Source of the DNA: Epichloe hybrida
Lineage: Eukaryota; Ascomycota; Sordariomycetes; Hypocreales; Clavicipitaceae
NCBI GenBank assembly: GCA_019022495.1
Contig: JAFEKR010000008.1
Span: forward strand, 1,054,001-1,118,000
DNA: 64,000 nucleotides
Reading direction: 5' to 3'
The stretch's first letter is position 1. Each line of letters opens with the position of its first letter. Below the pieces are notes generated by a model. It ran no database searches, was not told the origin of the DNA, and saw only the letters and a program-made list of their open reading frames with translations. Both the position numbers and the translations under genes were made by a program. Below are positions 35,601 to 49,992 of the stretch, piece after piece.

Positions 35601-38600
35601 ATTAATAATGATCTTGTAGTTAAATTCGTGATTATCCTTAATTATAAATTTAAATTAGCTAGGGGCCTTTCTATGTATTTAGCAATAGTAGCAGACCTTA
35701 GTTAATTTCTTAATTACCTAGCGTTTAACTTCGTAACTAGCTTAGTAAAGGATCTTTACAAGCTATTAAATAGAAGGGTAACTAAGTTAATAATATAATT
35801 AATAGATATCTCCTTCTAAAAGGTAGAAGGTAACTATCTCTCTTACCTCTAGTAACTACTAAGGATATCCTTATTATTACATAATAGGTATAGTTTTATT
35901 ACCTTAGATAAGTATGTTAGCGAGGTTATTAATCTTAACTTATATCTTATCTATATTAGTAATTAAGAAGAGAAAAGGGGTAGCTATATTAAGGACATAG
36001 AATTTAAGCTCTCTAAGCTTTATAAGCACACAAAGGATTCCTTTTATAATTACTAATCTAGCGCTAAATATAATAATTTAGGGTTTATAGGGGATTACTT
36101 TTAATAAAGGCATTAATTTTAATAAAGCCTTTACTTATGCCTCTCCTATACTTAATTTCCCTATGGCGCTAGTATTAGGTATAATTTCTCTAAAGACCTC
36201 TTTAGAATAGTGTTCTTTAGAGATATAATAGATTAAGCCTTTGTTACACTCTTATAGCTTGTAAAGTTCTTATTTAAGGAATATATATTAAAAAGCTTAA
36301 TTATTTAAGGTTACTAGGATATTAACGTTAGTAGTATTATAGTTAGTCTGTGGTCCTAAATAGAAGAATTATATAATACTTAGATATGCTATTAATAGTA
36401 GCTTCTCTATATTATTATTATTATCTTTAGCTCCTATATAAGCTATAAGATATGCTTCCTAATTCTTACCTAAGCCTTTATTAGGCTTATTATTATTTTG
36501 CCCTTTATAGGAGGTAAGAAATGCCTAGAATCTCTTCTCTAAAGGGGGTGTATAATATATTTTACTAGCCTACTAGTAGTCTTTCTCCTTTTAACACTCT
36601 CTAGTAAAGTGATTAGAAGACTAGTAGCTACTCTTACTATATATAAAGTAGCGCTTAGTGCTTAGCCTAGGGCTTTATCTATAATAGCTTCCTTTACTAT
36701 AGGATTATTATTTATACTAATAATTAGTAAATATAGCCTTTAGAGAGTCTCCTTATTAGTACTAAAGGTATTAGGAGAACTTCTTATTTAATTCTATAAT
36801 AGTAATTACCTTATAGAGGTCTCTAGTAAGACTCTTAAAGCCTACAAAGTGTATATATTTTACTATCTAATACTTAGGCATACTAGCTATAGTGTTTAAG
36901 GCTTACTTATAGAGTTTAGTATTTACTATCTTAGTAAGGTATAAGCCTTTATAGATTTTCTTAAGGGTTAATAATATAATCTTAAGGTAATTAAGCTTGC
37001 TTTTATTAGGGTTCTTCTTAATTATACTCTTTAGTATTATACTACTTTATTTATAGTAATAGAATTACTAGTTACTTTTTATCTTAAAGCGTTAATAAAT
37101 ATAAGTAATTATCTCTTTATAGAAATAGCTATTCCTAAAGAGGTAATTAAGGTAGTATTATTTAGTATTACCTATTAATATAATAAGGAAAGCCTTCTAA
37201 TAATATGTTTAGGGAAGGTTAATTTTATTATACTTATTTTTAAAGAGTGTAATCTTTAGCGTTAAGAAGTTATATAGCTTTCTACTATAGTAGTTACTAT
37301 CCTTATATATCTTTATAAGCTCTAAGATTTTCTTTGTAATCTAATCCTTAGAGGGGAGTTACTATAAAGGCATAATTTATTATAAATAATAGTCCACTAG
37401 TTATTCTTAATAATAATTATCTAGGTAAAGCTATTAGTATAATAGGGATTATTATAGGGGTTTATATAAGGGTTTAAGTAATCTCTAGGGTTAGGGAAGG
37501 TTAATTTCTAGGGTAGGTTATTAGGGCTATTAATATTAAGGCTCTAGGGGTTTAGAAGGTTATGGTTTTTCTTATAATCTTCCCTATAACTAAAGTAGTA
37601 TTAAGGTTTAATAAAGCACTTCCTTAAGTAATACTAGGATTAAATATCCTAGGCCTTACCTAACAAGGACACTATAATCTTATAGAGAATTACGTAATTC
37701 TCTAATAATATCCTTAGATACTCTTTTAAAGGTATCTTTAGACTAGCCTTTAAAGTCTTCTTAGAATAATTCCTATAGGTTATTATCTCTCTATTCTTAA
37801 TACTTACTAAGGTTAATAAATTTTGTAATTTAGTTATTAAGCTTAAGTTACGTAGTAGTATCTAGATCTAGCTTAATAAATTCTTTCTAGTTATATAAGA
37901 AGTTATAAGTAAGCTATTAAAGGCATAGGGGTAATTTATGCCTTTAAGGTCTTTTAGAGGTAATAATTAGAGCCTTGCTATTACTAGTAGCCCTTTCTCT
38001 TATAGAAGGTCTAGATTCCTTTACTATCTTTAACTATAAAAGGAATATTTAAGCTATTATTCTTTATTACTAATTAAGCTCCTGTTTTTGCCTATTACTA
38101 TTATAAGGGTCTTCTTTTACTTTTTAGGAGCGTTATTACTCTAATAAAATCAGAAGATTACAAAAATAAGGAAAAATATAATAAAAGAAAAGTAGTAAAA
38201 GTAATAATAGGAATAAATTAATAGGGATAAAGAAAATAATAGGAGTGCTAAAAGTAACTAAAAGTAATAAGAAGGATAATAAGGAATTAATAGGAATTAA
38301 TAGGAATTGCCTTTCCTGTTTTTTATGAAAAGAAGGGAAGGAAGTAATCTCTCTTTCTTACTAATAAGTATAGGATAAATAGCACTAATAATAAAGGTAG
38401 TAAAAACAAGCTGTAAATACTTGTATAAATAGATTAAAGGTCTGTTAGATAAAGGGAATATTTATAGATAGGTTATAGATATGTTAGCTAGCTTAGCTAA
38501 GGTTATTTAACGTTAGGTTTAAAATAAATGCCTTGCGGCAATAGATTTGGTTGTTTGGTTAGTTTTCTTGTAATGGATAATAGAATTAATAATTAATAAT

Positions 38601-38846
38601 AATATCCTAGATAGATATAATAAAGTTATATCCCTTAGCCTAAGGGTTAATAGATTAATTCCTTAGAAGCCTAATAAGCTTGTAACTAGGATTCTAGTCT
38701 TTTCCTTTAGTATACTTATATAGTTATACCTCTTTACTATAATAACTATTATAGTATAATAAGGGGTAGTGGTAGTAGTGTTTATAAAAATATCTCTTCT
38801 TGTAATACCTAGCTTATCTATAGTTATAAAGTTAACTACTAATTAG
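32604..38846 (-). pseudogene. Family-2 Copia gag-pol, RIP-inactivated
   Basis: Minus-strand polyprotein remnant. Integrase lies about 36000-35100, RT about 34300-33600 with the KSCLIIQGYNNKGK stretch still open, and RNase H about 33200-32760. Its gag and leader regions match 17200-18700 and 1351-2301. Frequent TAA/TAG at Gln codons exclude a product. The + strand open stretch 33169-33369 is the antisense of this region, also seen in reverse at 26625-26825. Confidence 0.85.
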
Positions 38847-39108
38847 TGTTAGTTACACTAAGGTGCCTACGTAAGTAATAGGATAATCCTATAATATTAA
38901 AGTTAATAATAGATAGATAAATTAGCTAGAAAGGGGGAGAAGAGAGGGAAAGTCTAGATACTAGGAAAGTAAGCGAAATCTGTATATAGGGCAAAAGAGG
39001 GGGTGGTGAATTAATGCAGCTAATCACATCGCGTGCATCGCGCCGGACCCACAATTCGGTCTGGTCTTTGGCCACGATTAAACCGATGAAGATCCGAAGG
39101 AATTAACA
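38847..39108 (-). repeat. Family-2 LTR (5' LTR)
   Basis: Outer right edge (39008-39108) is nearly free of RIP changes, with GCGCCGGACCCACAATTCGG preserved. Inner left edge is mutated (CCTACGTAAG). Confidence 0.9.
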
Positions 39109-42100
39109 GGCGTACTACTAGCTATATATTTATAAGGGTAATAAGTAAAAGATAGCGTTTTATTACTACGATAAGCACTTTAAGTACCTTATAATACTAT
39201 TTAGATTAGTAAATATACTAGCTACTTTTTAGGAATATATTAATAATACTCTTAAGGGACTTATAGATAAATTCTATATTATTTACCTTAATAATATTCT
39301 AATATATAGTAGTAACCCTATAAGATATATAAAGTATATTAAAAGGGTGCTAGAGTAACTTTAAGATATAGATCTCTATATTAACCTTAAGAAGTGCTAA
39401 TTTTTAGTATTATAAGTAAAATTCCTAGGGTTTATTATATTTAAAAAAGGTATTAAGATAGAACTATTAAGGGTTAAAGCTATTATAACCTAGCTAATAC
39501 CTTATAGTATATTTAATATTTAATTATTTCTTAGGTTTATAAAGTCTTACTAATACTTTATAAAATAGTATAGTAATGTAGTAGTCTTACTAATAAACTA
39601 TCTAAAGGGTGTTTAACTAGTAAAGTTTAAGCTAAAGCCTAGTAAACTTATAGTATTTAGAGAACTCTAAAAGAAGTTCTAGGAGATACTAATCTTAGTA
39701 TACTTTAACTTACTTTATTTACTAAGAGTAAAGATAAATATATCTAGTTATATAATTAAAGCTATACTTATAATATTAGTGCTAGGTAGCTAGCACTTAG
39801 TAGTATATTTTTTAAGGAAGTTAACTAATATTAAGCTTTGCTACTTAACCCTAGATACTAAGTTATTAGTAATCTAAGAGGTATTTTAAGCCTAGAGATA
39901 CTACCTTATATATTTAACTTACTAAATTATAGTTATAATAGACTACCTTAATTATAAGTACTTAGCTATAAAGCTAAAGCTATCTAGTAAGTAAGTAATA
40001 GTATTAGATAAGCTTTATTTATTTAATTTTAGGATTAAATATTATATAAGTAAGCTAAACCTTACTAATACCTTATTAAGAAAAGTAAATTATATTAGTA
40101 AGGAGCATAAGGTAAAGGCTATATCCTTATAGCTACTTAATTTCTTAGCTAAGTTTATAAATACTAAGTAATAAGGGCACTATATATATAATAGTGTAGT
40201 TATAGGCTCTAAGGTTATATTACTTAGTATAGTTAATAGTTTATTATAAGAGCACTATAAGGGCTATTCTAGCCTCTAGGGTTTTAAGAAGATATAACTT
40301 AATTATATTATTAAGGAACCTAATAGTCTTATAAAGCTTATAAGTAGTATACTAACTAGGTTTACTAATTATAAGTAGTAAGGTTATACCTTATTTATAT
40401 TATTTAATATTTCTATAAGTCTAGTAAGCTTATAGGTTAGAAGTCTAGTTAGGTTAGTAATTAGTAAGTAATATAAGCGCCCCCTTAAAATAATACTTAG
40501 CTATAATTTATTTATAAGTCTAAAAATATACTATAAGCTAGCTACTTATAGTAGTATTATAATAAGAATATAAGTAATCTAGTAAATCTCTTTTAAGTTT
40601 ATATATAATACTTATCCTAAGTATATAAAATTAAAGACTTTAATTTAAGTTATATTATTTTAAGTATAGTAAGGTAATAACTTTACTATAGGTTAGAGAA
40701 AGCTACTTAAGAGTAGTAACCTAGAAGTATTATAAATATAGTCTATTAGGCTCTCTAAGCTATTAATATTTAAGAATAGAGTTTTTATTCTAGTAAGTAT
40801 AAGAAAGGAAGTTTTAATACTTACTTATAATAACCTAGTAGTAAGCTACTAGGGAGTTAGTAAGACCCTTTACTAAATTATAAACTAGTACTACTAGCTA
40901 TTAATAAAGAAAAATACTAAGTTATATATATAAACTTATATAAGCTATTAAACTTTAAAGCTAAGGCACTATAAACCCTATAGTAAGCTAGTAGTACTAC
41001 TAGTGCTTAATTAGCCTTTTTAAGAATTATTAATAGACTTTATTATAAGGCTACTACTTATAAAAATATAAACTAGACTTATAATATAATCTTAGTTATT
41101 ATAAACTATTTTATAAAATATAGTATTTATATCCCTATTTTAATATATATAACTAGTAATAAGTTAGCTACTATATTCTTAAAATATATTTTTAAGGATT
41201 ATAGTGCTCCTAAGGGTATTATTATAAACTATAGTTTAACTTTTACTAGTAGGTTTTAGATAACCTTTTACTATCTTATTATAACTAAGTAGTAACTAAG
41301 TACTATATTTTACTTATAAATAAATAGTTAAATAGAATATTTAAACTAAGTTTTAGAGTATTATTTAAAAGCCTTTACTTACTTTAACTAAACTAATTAG
41401 GCTAATAACCTTTTAATAGTATAGTTTATATATAATATAAGTATTTATTTAACTTATAGCTATACCCTAGCTAAGGCGCTATAAGGCTATAACCCTAGGG
41501 GACTATAGTAAGTAGTTATAAATATTCCTATAGTAAATAACTAGGTAAAAACTTATACTATTATACTAAAAGATAAATATATAATAATTAAGTAACTTCT
41601 AAGTAACTTATAGGTCTAGTATATAAAGTACTATAATAAGAAGTAAACCCTAATAAAGTTTAAAGTAAGTAACTATATTTTATTATTTATAAAGAATATT
41701 AACTTATAGTAACCTAGTAGGAAGCTAAGTATAAAGTACTTAAGCCCTTATAAAATTAAAAAGGTAATTAGTACTTATAGACTTATATATTAATTAAGGC
41801 TACTACCTAGAATATATTTATATAATATTTTTAATATTACTAACCTTAAACTATTTATAAGGGACTTATCTAGTGTAAAAAATATATCCTTACTATAAGA
41901 GAATATTATAGATAATAAATAGGAGTTTAAAGTTAAAAGAATTATATTATATTATTATAATAGGAGATATTAGAAGTACCTAGTTAAATAGAAGGGCTAT
42001 AATACTTTAGAGAATTCTTAGGTAAAGAAAAGAGATTTTATTATAATAAATATTATTAAGAATTATAAGTAATAACTAAGTAGCTAGTTTATAAATATAG

Positions 42101-42180
42101 AGGTATATTTAATAGAGTTTAGATAGTAGTAGTAATATGTAAAAAATTCTAGATAATTTCTTAAATAACCTAACTTATAG
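39109..42180 (+). pseudogene. Ty3/Gypsy RT, RNase H, integrase and chromodomain remnant
   Basis: Continuation of the Gypsy pol after the nested Copia. RT: KHFKYLI-LF-LVNILATF near 39175-39235, IIYLNNILIYSSNP near 39280 (ancestral YLDDILIYS), then INLKKC and VKFLGFII near 39390-39430. RNase H lies about 39640-40250. Integrase: HH-CC finger traces near 40830-40990, core near 41030-41300, and the WIEYLN-VLEYYLKAF block (ancestrally ERVNQxLEQYLR) near 41335-41375. A chromodomain trace (EFKVKRI, then YLVK*KGYNTLENS) lies at 41915-42020. This order defines a chromovirus-type Gypsy. Stops are frequent, so it is dead. Confidence 0.82.
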
Positions 42181-43495
42181 CTACTTTATACTAATTACTT
42201 TATTAATATATTACTTACCTAGCCCTTAGTAGTCTTACTAGTACTATTCTTATAATCTTATTATTAGAAAAATCCCCCTCTTTATATATATATATATAAA
42301 GCTTACTAGGAAGGTCTAGTAGCCTAATATAAGTAAGAAGTATAAATATATTATTAATAAGCTACTAGTAAGTTAGTAAAGCTATAAGCTAAAGCATAAG
42401 AAGTATATATAAATAGAAGGTTTTATATAATAAAATATAAGCTATTAGAAATATTAATCTAGACTTCTAGATTAATAGTTTTATTTAGTAGTAATATAGT
42501 AACTTATTTATTAGCATTAGCCTTATATATAACTTTTACTATAAGCTATGCTTACCTTACCTAACCACGCTTATTAGTATTTTTAGTAAATAAAAGTATA
42601 TTATAAAGTTTATATTTTATATATATTAAATACTAGTAGTATATTAGTAGTAATAGAGTTATAGAAATAAAGAATATATATATTATTAAGAAAGTATAGA
42701 TAATTATTAGGATTACTATAAGTATTAATATACTTAAAGAGTATATAGTATAACTAAGTAAACTAAGTAAAATACTAGTAGTATATTAGTATATATATTA
42801 GTAGTAAGAAAAAGGAGAATATACCCTAGAATAGTCTTTATTATTTTATAAATAATATATATATTTTATTAAGTTACTTATATAAGTTAGTAATAACTTA
42901 TAATAAGATAGTAATAAAGTTATACTTAGAGAATTAGTATACTATATTAGAATAGATTTACTCTCTATAAGATATTATAGCTTTATACTATTACTATCTT
43001 TAAGTATAATAGCTTATATTACTACTTACTATATATAATATATATAAGGAATTTTTATTTTACTAGTATTACTAGCTATAAGTTAGTAAGGTATATACTA
43101 AGGGGAATATAAATATTATACTTATATAGAAATTTTAGAAGCTAAATATTTCTTATTAGGAGATTTTAAAGAGAATATTATAGGAGTCTTTATACTAGAG
43201 AGAGGTAGTAGTAGTAAAGTAATTACTTATATTAAAGATATTATTAACTACTAGTAAGTTAGTAGTAATACTATAAGAAATATATAGTTAGAAAGTAAGT
43301 AACTAATATTTTAGTATTTAAGAGAATTTAGATATTTTAAATAAGAATAAATATAAATAATAAAGTAATACTAAAGAATATTAGTAATTACTATAAAAGA
43401 AGCTATAAAGCTACTAGCTTATAAGTAAAAGTAACTTATAATACTAAGGGAGAATATAAAAGGAAGAAAAGTATATAAAAGTAAGGGAAAGTAAG
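42181..43495 (+). other. AT-rich Gypsy 3' region, unassigned
   Basis: No coding motif recognised. It lies between the chromodomain trace and the nested family-1 Copia, so it is probably the 3' part of the Gypsy element or a further element inside it. Confidence 0.4.
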
Positions 43496-43802
43496 TGTTG
43501 GATTCACAGGGTATTGAATTCAATGTAATACAGTCGTGAGCCCGAAGAATAGTATTGTCATTGATTATCTATTCTAGGCTACGTTATCTGTTATCATGAT
43601 TAATTAAGTTCTAGGAAAAGAGAGGTAAAAAGCTAGAAGTTATAATACATAAAGGGAAAAGGGGTTACGCGTTTATATCCCTATATTTCCTAGCTAATTA
43701 ACGTGCTAGGTTATAGGTTACGTGTGGGGTCCGCGCGCGGCCTAAGCTTCTGCTAGGTAATTATAGCTACGACACGCAATTAATATTACCTTTATTCTAA
43801 CA
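43496..43802 (-). repeat. Family-1 LTR (3' LTR)
   Basis: Outer left edge preserved (TTCACAGGGTATTGAATTC). Inner right edge mutated (AATATTACCTTTATTCTAACA). Confidence 0.9.
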
Positions 43803-46800
43803 CTAGAACTTCTCTCTTTTAACATGATTATTAACACGTGATATTAATCACAGAAATGAAAAGGAAAGACAGATTAAGAATATGATTAATAGGGGATATA
43901 AGGAAAAGAACTCATAGCCTATCTAGGCGTATAATTACTAATAAAAGGGAAATAACAATCTCGCTTAGCCTATAAGCTTATATAAGGATAAGTAAGTCCT
44001 TCTAAATCCCTTCTTTTCCTTAAAATAACATATATACCATACTATAGCGCGTATATAACGTCTTCCTCCTTCTCAGCAACACCTTTATCCTCCTATATAC
44101 TATCATTAATATCTATAGTCCACTAGGAGGGCCTAGTAAGCTAGCGTGGTCATAGCCGCTAGGGATATTAACTACAAGGGCGTAAATCCCCCGCGTATCG
44201 CTATCTTGTCCCTATGGCTATCCTCCTAGAGGATCACCTTTTTCTCTTACCGCGCATATATTACGCATAGGTAACCTATCCCTCCATCCAGATAGTTATC
44301 CAGTTAGTTAAGATAAAGCTCTTAAGGGCCTTATTAGGTAATGCCTTTATAAAGGCATTAGCTAGGTTATTCTCTCTATTAATCTATTAGATCTCACAGA
44401 GTTCTTAGTGTTCATATAACTATTAAAGGGCCATAATATTAATCATTAGGCATTTCTCCTTTATTATACTAAGCTTAACAAGGCACTTATACAAGGAGTA
44501 TAAATCCATACATATAATAACTAGGATCTTTAAGAGCTTTAGTTAGTTAGTAACTAAGTTTAGGGTAGTTACGATTACATAAGCTATATTAACACTAGCT
44601 ACCATACCGTAGACTTCTAAGGTAAGCACACTTTACATAACTCTCTTACTCTTTATTAAGCTAAAGTATATAATATTACCTCTAATTATAAACTTACTAT
44701 TAGTATAGTCTTTATTCGCTAGGATAAGTATATATCCTAGTTATAAGGATAGGTCCTAGTTATTAGCAAAGGATCTATCTACAAAGGCAAAAAGCTTCGC
44801 CTTCTTAAGGTTAATTAGGATAAATATTAGACCTCTCTCTAGGTAATCTATCTGCCACTTCAGGCGGTAATTAAGGGCTTTTACATCCTCTAGGGTTAGC
44901 TCCTAGTGTTATACAGCAACGGATAGGTTAAAGCAAGCCTCTAGTTAGCAGATTAAGGCAATATAAGCGCCTCAGGCCCTTTACTTAACGTATTTACGCT
45001 TTAAGTTAGTTATTAGAACTAACTCTAACTTATTACTCTGCCCTTTCTACTAGATCTTAATAGTATTATTCTCTAGTAAGATAATACCACTATTAAACGT
45101 AAGAGGGTAGTCCTAAGTCAGGAATTGCTTTAGCTTTATATTAAAGCCTACTATAGTAAGCTAGGTCTCTTCCTTCTTAGAGAACTTCTTATCCAAGAGG
45201 CTAATCATATTATTAGTTTATATTTTAACACAGGCAAAGTTAGGGCTTTCCTTTGTAGTTATAAGCAGGTAGGGATTATATATAAAGGTTTCTATCTAGA
45301 GGTTCTCTTTATAATACTTATAATATATAACCCACTAGTATGTTCCTACCTCTATAAGCCTATAGAGGGGTTTTATAACCCTTAAGATTATACTAGGCAG
45401 GTAGAGATACTATATCTAAATTAGCAAGCGCGCTAGGATTAGCCGCTCTAGCAATGTATAGGCCTATACATAAGCCTAATAGATATCTCTTAGCTAGATA
45501 AGGAATTTCCTTAATCTTACTAATAGGGCTATCACAAGGATAAGACATTAGCTCGCGCGTTAAATCATTAGGGCCTGTGTGAGAATAGCTTATTTCCCTT
45601 TATTCTTACACCCTTAGATTATAAGGCATGACTTTTTGTAAGGTTTTGTTATCTTACCTTTAATCTTATTAATAATTTAGGAATTAAAGATTTAAATCCT
45701 ACTATATTCTTCCTTATTAAACATAATAAATTTAAACACACCTTACTTAATTAGAGTATTAATCTCCGCTTTTATTAATAGCTTAAATAGTTCGCCTAGG
45801 GTCTTAATAATTCCTTTCTTACATAGCTTAATTATAAGAGCTAGGTTACTATATTCTTTTGCTAATAGGAAGGTATTAGTACCTTAAGGCATTATAGGAG
45901 AGTTCTTCCGTGGCCTTCCATATCCTTGCTTTAGTAGTATTAGTAGCACTATATTCTTATTACAAGCCTCTTACCTTTTTTCTTCTTTCTTTTTACTAGG
46001 CTTTGCTATCTTCTCCGCATTAGGATTATTATAGTAAGGCTTAATAAATATTAACCTAAAGGTCTTTAGGCCTCTAGGTATATTAAGTATATAGCTTTCT
46101 CTAGTAATTACTAGTAGCTTATATAAACCTACCTATCCCTTACCTTCTTACTAGACCTTAACCTTTAATCTAAGTAGTAGGCTAAGGGTCTTTAAGGTGT
46201 CTAGGCTATTACGTTTAGTAAGGGCCTTATTAACCTTCTAGATAGCATAGAGTCTCTTAATTTCTTTAGTAGCCTTCTATACTATAATCACACGTTATAT
46301 AATATTAGGCAATAGCAAGGACTCATTTATTATACATAGGTAGGCTCTAAAGACAAGGAGGGTTAGGATAAGGCCATTAGGGCCTATAGTGTTATTCAGG
46401 GCCTTAATTACTATTTAAAGGGCAATAGGTTCCAGCGTTATAAGGCATTTATATCTAATTATATTATAGGCTCTTTAGAGCGGCCTATAATACCTTTTAA
46501 CCTTCCCTATACTATAGTGTACCTTAATAAGGACTTCCTTAATTAAAATTAATATTAAAGCTATAAATTATCTAAATTCATTACTATAGAAGTTCGTTCT
46601 AGCGTCTATAATAATAAAGTCTAGGGGGCCTAGGTAAGCATTAATCTAGCATATTTAGAGGGCTTCCTAGGTTATTTTCACAGAGATATCATTAAGGAAT
46701 TTCGCTACGTTAAACGCTATAGCTATATCTATAGCGTGAAGTGTAAGGTAGTTACTATCTAGGTAGAAAATATTTACTATTACTTTATAATTAAAGCTAT

Positions 46801-49800
46801 ACTTATCCTTAAAGGTAAACTTAAAGTAATTAGGGCTATTTACATACATTTAGCATTAGTGGCAGATTCTTATTAGCTCCCTAATAGCTTTAATATTAAT
46901 ATTATACCCTAATCTACAGAGAACCTTATATAAACATTAGATTAATAGATATCTAAAGCGGTAATATAATTACTATAGCTTGCCTTCTATAAGGTAGCTC
47001 TAAGCAACTACTTCTTCTTTCTATATAAGAAGCATCTAGGCGTAGCCCTATTTACGTATAACAGGGACTTTAATGTTTCCTTATTATAGCGTGTTCTTAG
47101 AGATATTAAAGTTAATCTTCAGACAGTCTATATCATTAAGGGATAAGAGAAATAGAGTGTTTGTAGGGATAACCTAAAAGAGAATATTTCCAAAGGGAGT
47201 AGGCATATTAGCCGCTCTAAGCGCGATAATTAGGTCTCCCACGCTGAATCTAACTAATACCTTCTTTCCTATTAATTCATCAAGCTACAATATAGGTATC
47301 TAATGTTATAAAGCAAGAAATTAAGGGTGCCCTACTATAGAGAATTTCGCGGCTCCTATATTAGGCATAATCCCTTAGAATATCACATAGGAATAGCAAT
47401 CTTCTAACATAAACATTACTAGGGCTTTATTTATAAGTTCCTGCTAAAAGGGGTTTTCTTTGCTTAGACTGTGATAAGCTGCTTGCCTTATTAAGAATTA
47501 AACCATTCTTTCGCTATTAATCTAGGTTCTATAAGTAAAGAAGCTTGTAAGTACTAGCCTATCTATATCATTAGGGCCGTTATTAAATCTAATGCTCTTT
47601 ATATACTAAGCGATTTTATTATTAACAGGGGGTTAGGACTTATATTCTCCCTTGTACTAAGTAAGGAATAAATAATATAAGTTATTAGCTAGATCTGTAA
47701 GGTAGTGGTTCTTAAAGCATTAAAATGCCTTCTTATAGTCCTCTTTAGGGTGCTTAAATAACTAGCATCCTTCCTTACTATATATGTAGCATTTCTTTAT
47801 ATAAGGAGTACCTTCTCTTCCTTATGGTTTTAAGGGGTATTAGGTCTCTTTTCTATTCCTATTATATCTTTAGTTAGTCTAGAATTACTCTAGGGTTATA
47901 GCTTTAGTTAGGAACTATTAATAGTTCTTCTTCTCTTCCTTAATAAAATAAAGGGTTATTCTAATCTATTCATAGAACTCTTATAGTCTGTCTGGTGGAT
48001 CTATAATCACTCCTTTACACTCTAGAATACTATAATAGGCTCTAATAAGTTAATTCTAAAGTATCCTTTTAGTTTAGCCTACTTTAGGCATTACTTATTA
48101 TAAGATAGCTAGTCTTTCTATAAGTTTATTAAAGTATTTAATTATTAACTTAGTTAAGTTATTATTTGCCATTCCTTATAGGGAAGTGTTATTTTACTCT
48201 AGTAAATATCTTTACTATATATCCTTGGTTTTAAATCGTTCTCTTATATAGCTAATAAGCATAGGGAGATCTTATAGTTATCTAGGTTTAGAGAGGTAGT
48301 CTGCATAGTATTATAGTGCTTTGCCTTTAAGTATAACCTTAAAAGCATAACTAGCTTATTTAGGCTAGATGTTAAGTAACTTATATTTTCTATAGAATGT
48401 TTAAAGCTTTAATTTAAGGATATTATAGTTATTAGCGCTATAGAGTTATTCTTTAGGGTATACCTTAGATAGGTTAATAATTTACTTTAGTAAAGGTCTT
48501 TAGGTCTATAGGGGTCCTCTAGGTGTTTCCCTTTATATCTATAGAAGGGGTAGTAAGGTCTTTAGGAAGTAAGAGGGTAGCTTTATAAGTAGCACCCTTA
48601 GGGCTTATTATTCCCTCTAATCCTTCTCTTCCTTATATTAGGAAGGAGAAATTATAGCTTTTTAAGCTATACTAATAGGGGCACTACTAGCCCTAGATAG
48701 CATAGGTTACCTTTATTAGTAACTCTCCTACTTAGGGGTATTATTAGTAGTGTTAATAGGGTAATACTACTAACTTACCTCTAGTAAAGGTATAGGCAGG
48801 GGAGTTACCTACAAATGCTTACGAATAGCATCCTTAGGCAGTCTTAACTCTAGGTTAATTAACCTTCCTAGGGGAGATTAACTAGGCCTTCCTAGAGGGG
48901 ATTAACTTAGTCTTCCTAGGGGAGTCTAGCTTATTAATCCTTTTAATAGTAATTATACTAATAACTAGGGTAATAAGGTAGGTTACCTAGTTCTAATATT
49001 ACTATTATCTAGTAAATTATAGAAGAACTCTTTATTCTATAGGTTCTTTTAGAAGCCTATGTACTTCTTCCTAGCCTCTTTAATTTCTTTAAGAGTCTAA
49101 AATCTAAATTCTTCTTAGTTTACTACTTCTTTAAGGTTATTTACTATCTTAGTACCTCTTCTAATAGTTATGTACACTTTATTATAAAGAAGATAGTCTT
49201 AAAGTCTATTCTATAAAAGGTCTCTTCCTTCCACAAACTTATCCCTTAACTATTTATAAAAGTTATTACTAAATTCAGAGAATAATATTCTTTTAAATAA
49301 CCCTTACTCCTTATATTATTTAGTCTTTATAAGGATATAGAGACTAATTTCCTTAGGTATTATTATCTCTTTATGTTTAGAACTTCCTATTTATTAGAGT
49401 AGTTCTTCTATAATATATCATTAAAGCCTTATAGAGATATAAGGGTATAGGTTAGTGTAAATAAGGGTTTTTCCTTTGTTAAGGTATTTATTATTATCTC
49501 CTGTTTTAACGCTTTCTATAGCATTATTATAGCTATTAGTCTCGCTAGGAACTCTGAATTAACTAGAGGTCCTAGATAGTTTAGCTATATCTAATATTCT
49601 AATTAATTAAGGGAGGTAAATCTTATAATATAAGAAGAAAAAGGGGTATAACTATAATTATATAACATGTTTTAGATGTGAAGGATTATAAGGTAAGGTA
49701 GTTAACTTTAAATACGTAATAGAATATATAATAAAGAAAGATAAAGGGATAGCTTAGCTACTAGTATTAAACCTTTCTTTATTATTTCAGAGTCTATATA

Positions 49801-49992
49801 AATATAGATATTAATACTAAAGTAAGAAGAGAGCTATATTATACCTTTCTATTAGCATAACTTATTATTAAACATAGCCCTCCTATTTTATAGGGCAAGT
49901 CATTATTAGATAAGCTACCTCTTCTAATTAACCTTACTAATCTGTGGTGTTCGAAGACTACGTGGTTATTTGTGAAAGTAACTACTAATTAG
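43803..49992 (-). pseudogene. Family-1 Copia gag-pol, RIP-inactivated
   Basis: Minus-strand remnant with gag about 49700-47700 (knuckle near 47790-47745), protease and integrase about 47400-46050, RT about 45780-44950 and RNase H about 44650-44280. The integrase core reads FKFTFKDKYSFNYKVIVNI near 46825-46770. Many Gln codons are stops. The sequence after the 5' LTR (CTAATTAGTAGTTACTTTCAC on the minus strand) is the candidate primer-binding region. Confidence 0.85.

Larger units (their letters stand above)
32342..39108 (-). mobile_element. Complete family-2 Ty1/Copia retrotransposon nested in Gypsy RT
   Basis: 6,767 bp with 262-bp LTRs at 32342-32603 and 38847-39108 and a perfect 5-bp target duplication GGCGT (32337-32341 and 39109-39113). 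Removing it rejoins the Gypsy RT between LRG and the following YY-I block. Minus-strand gag, integrase, RT and RNase H traces are collinear with the copy at 12224-18984. On the minus strand, 34280-34086 keeps 64 open codons across the RT IFNSYIVREIKGKG region. Confidence 0.93.
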
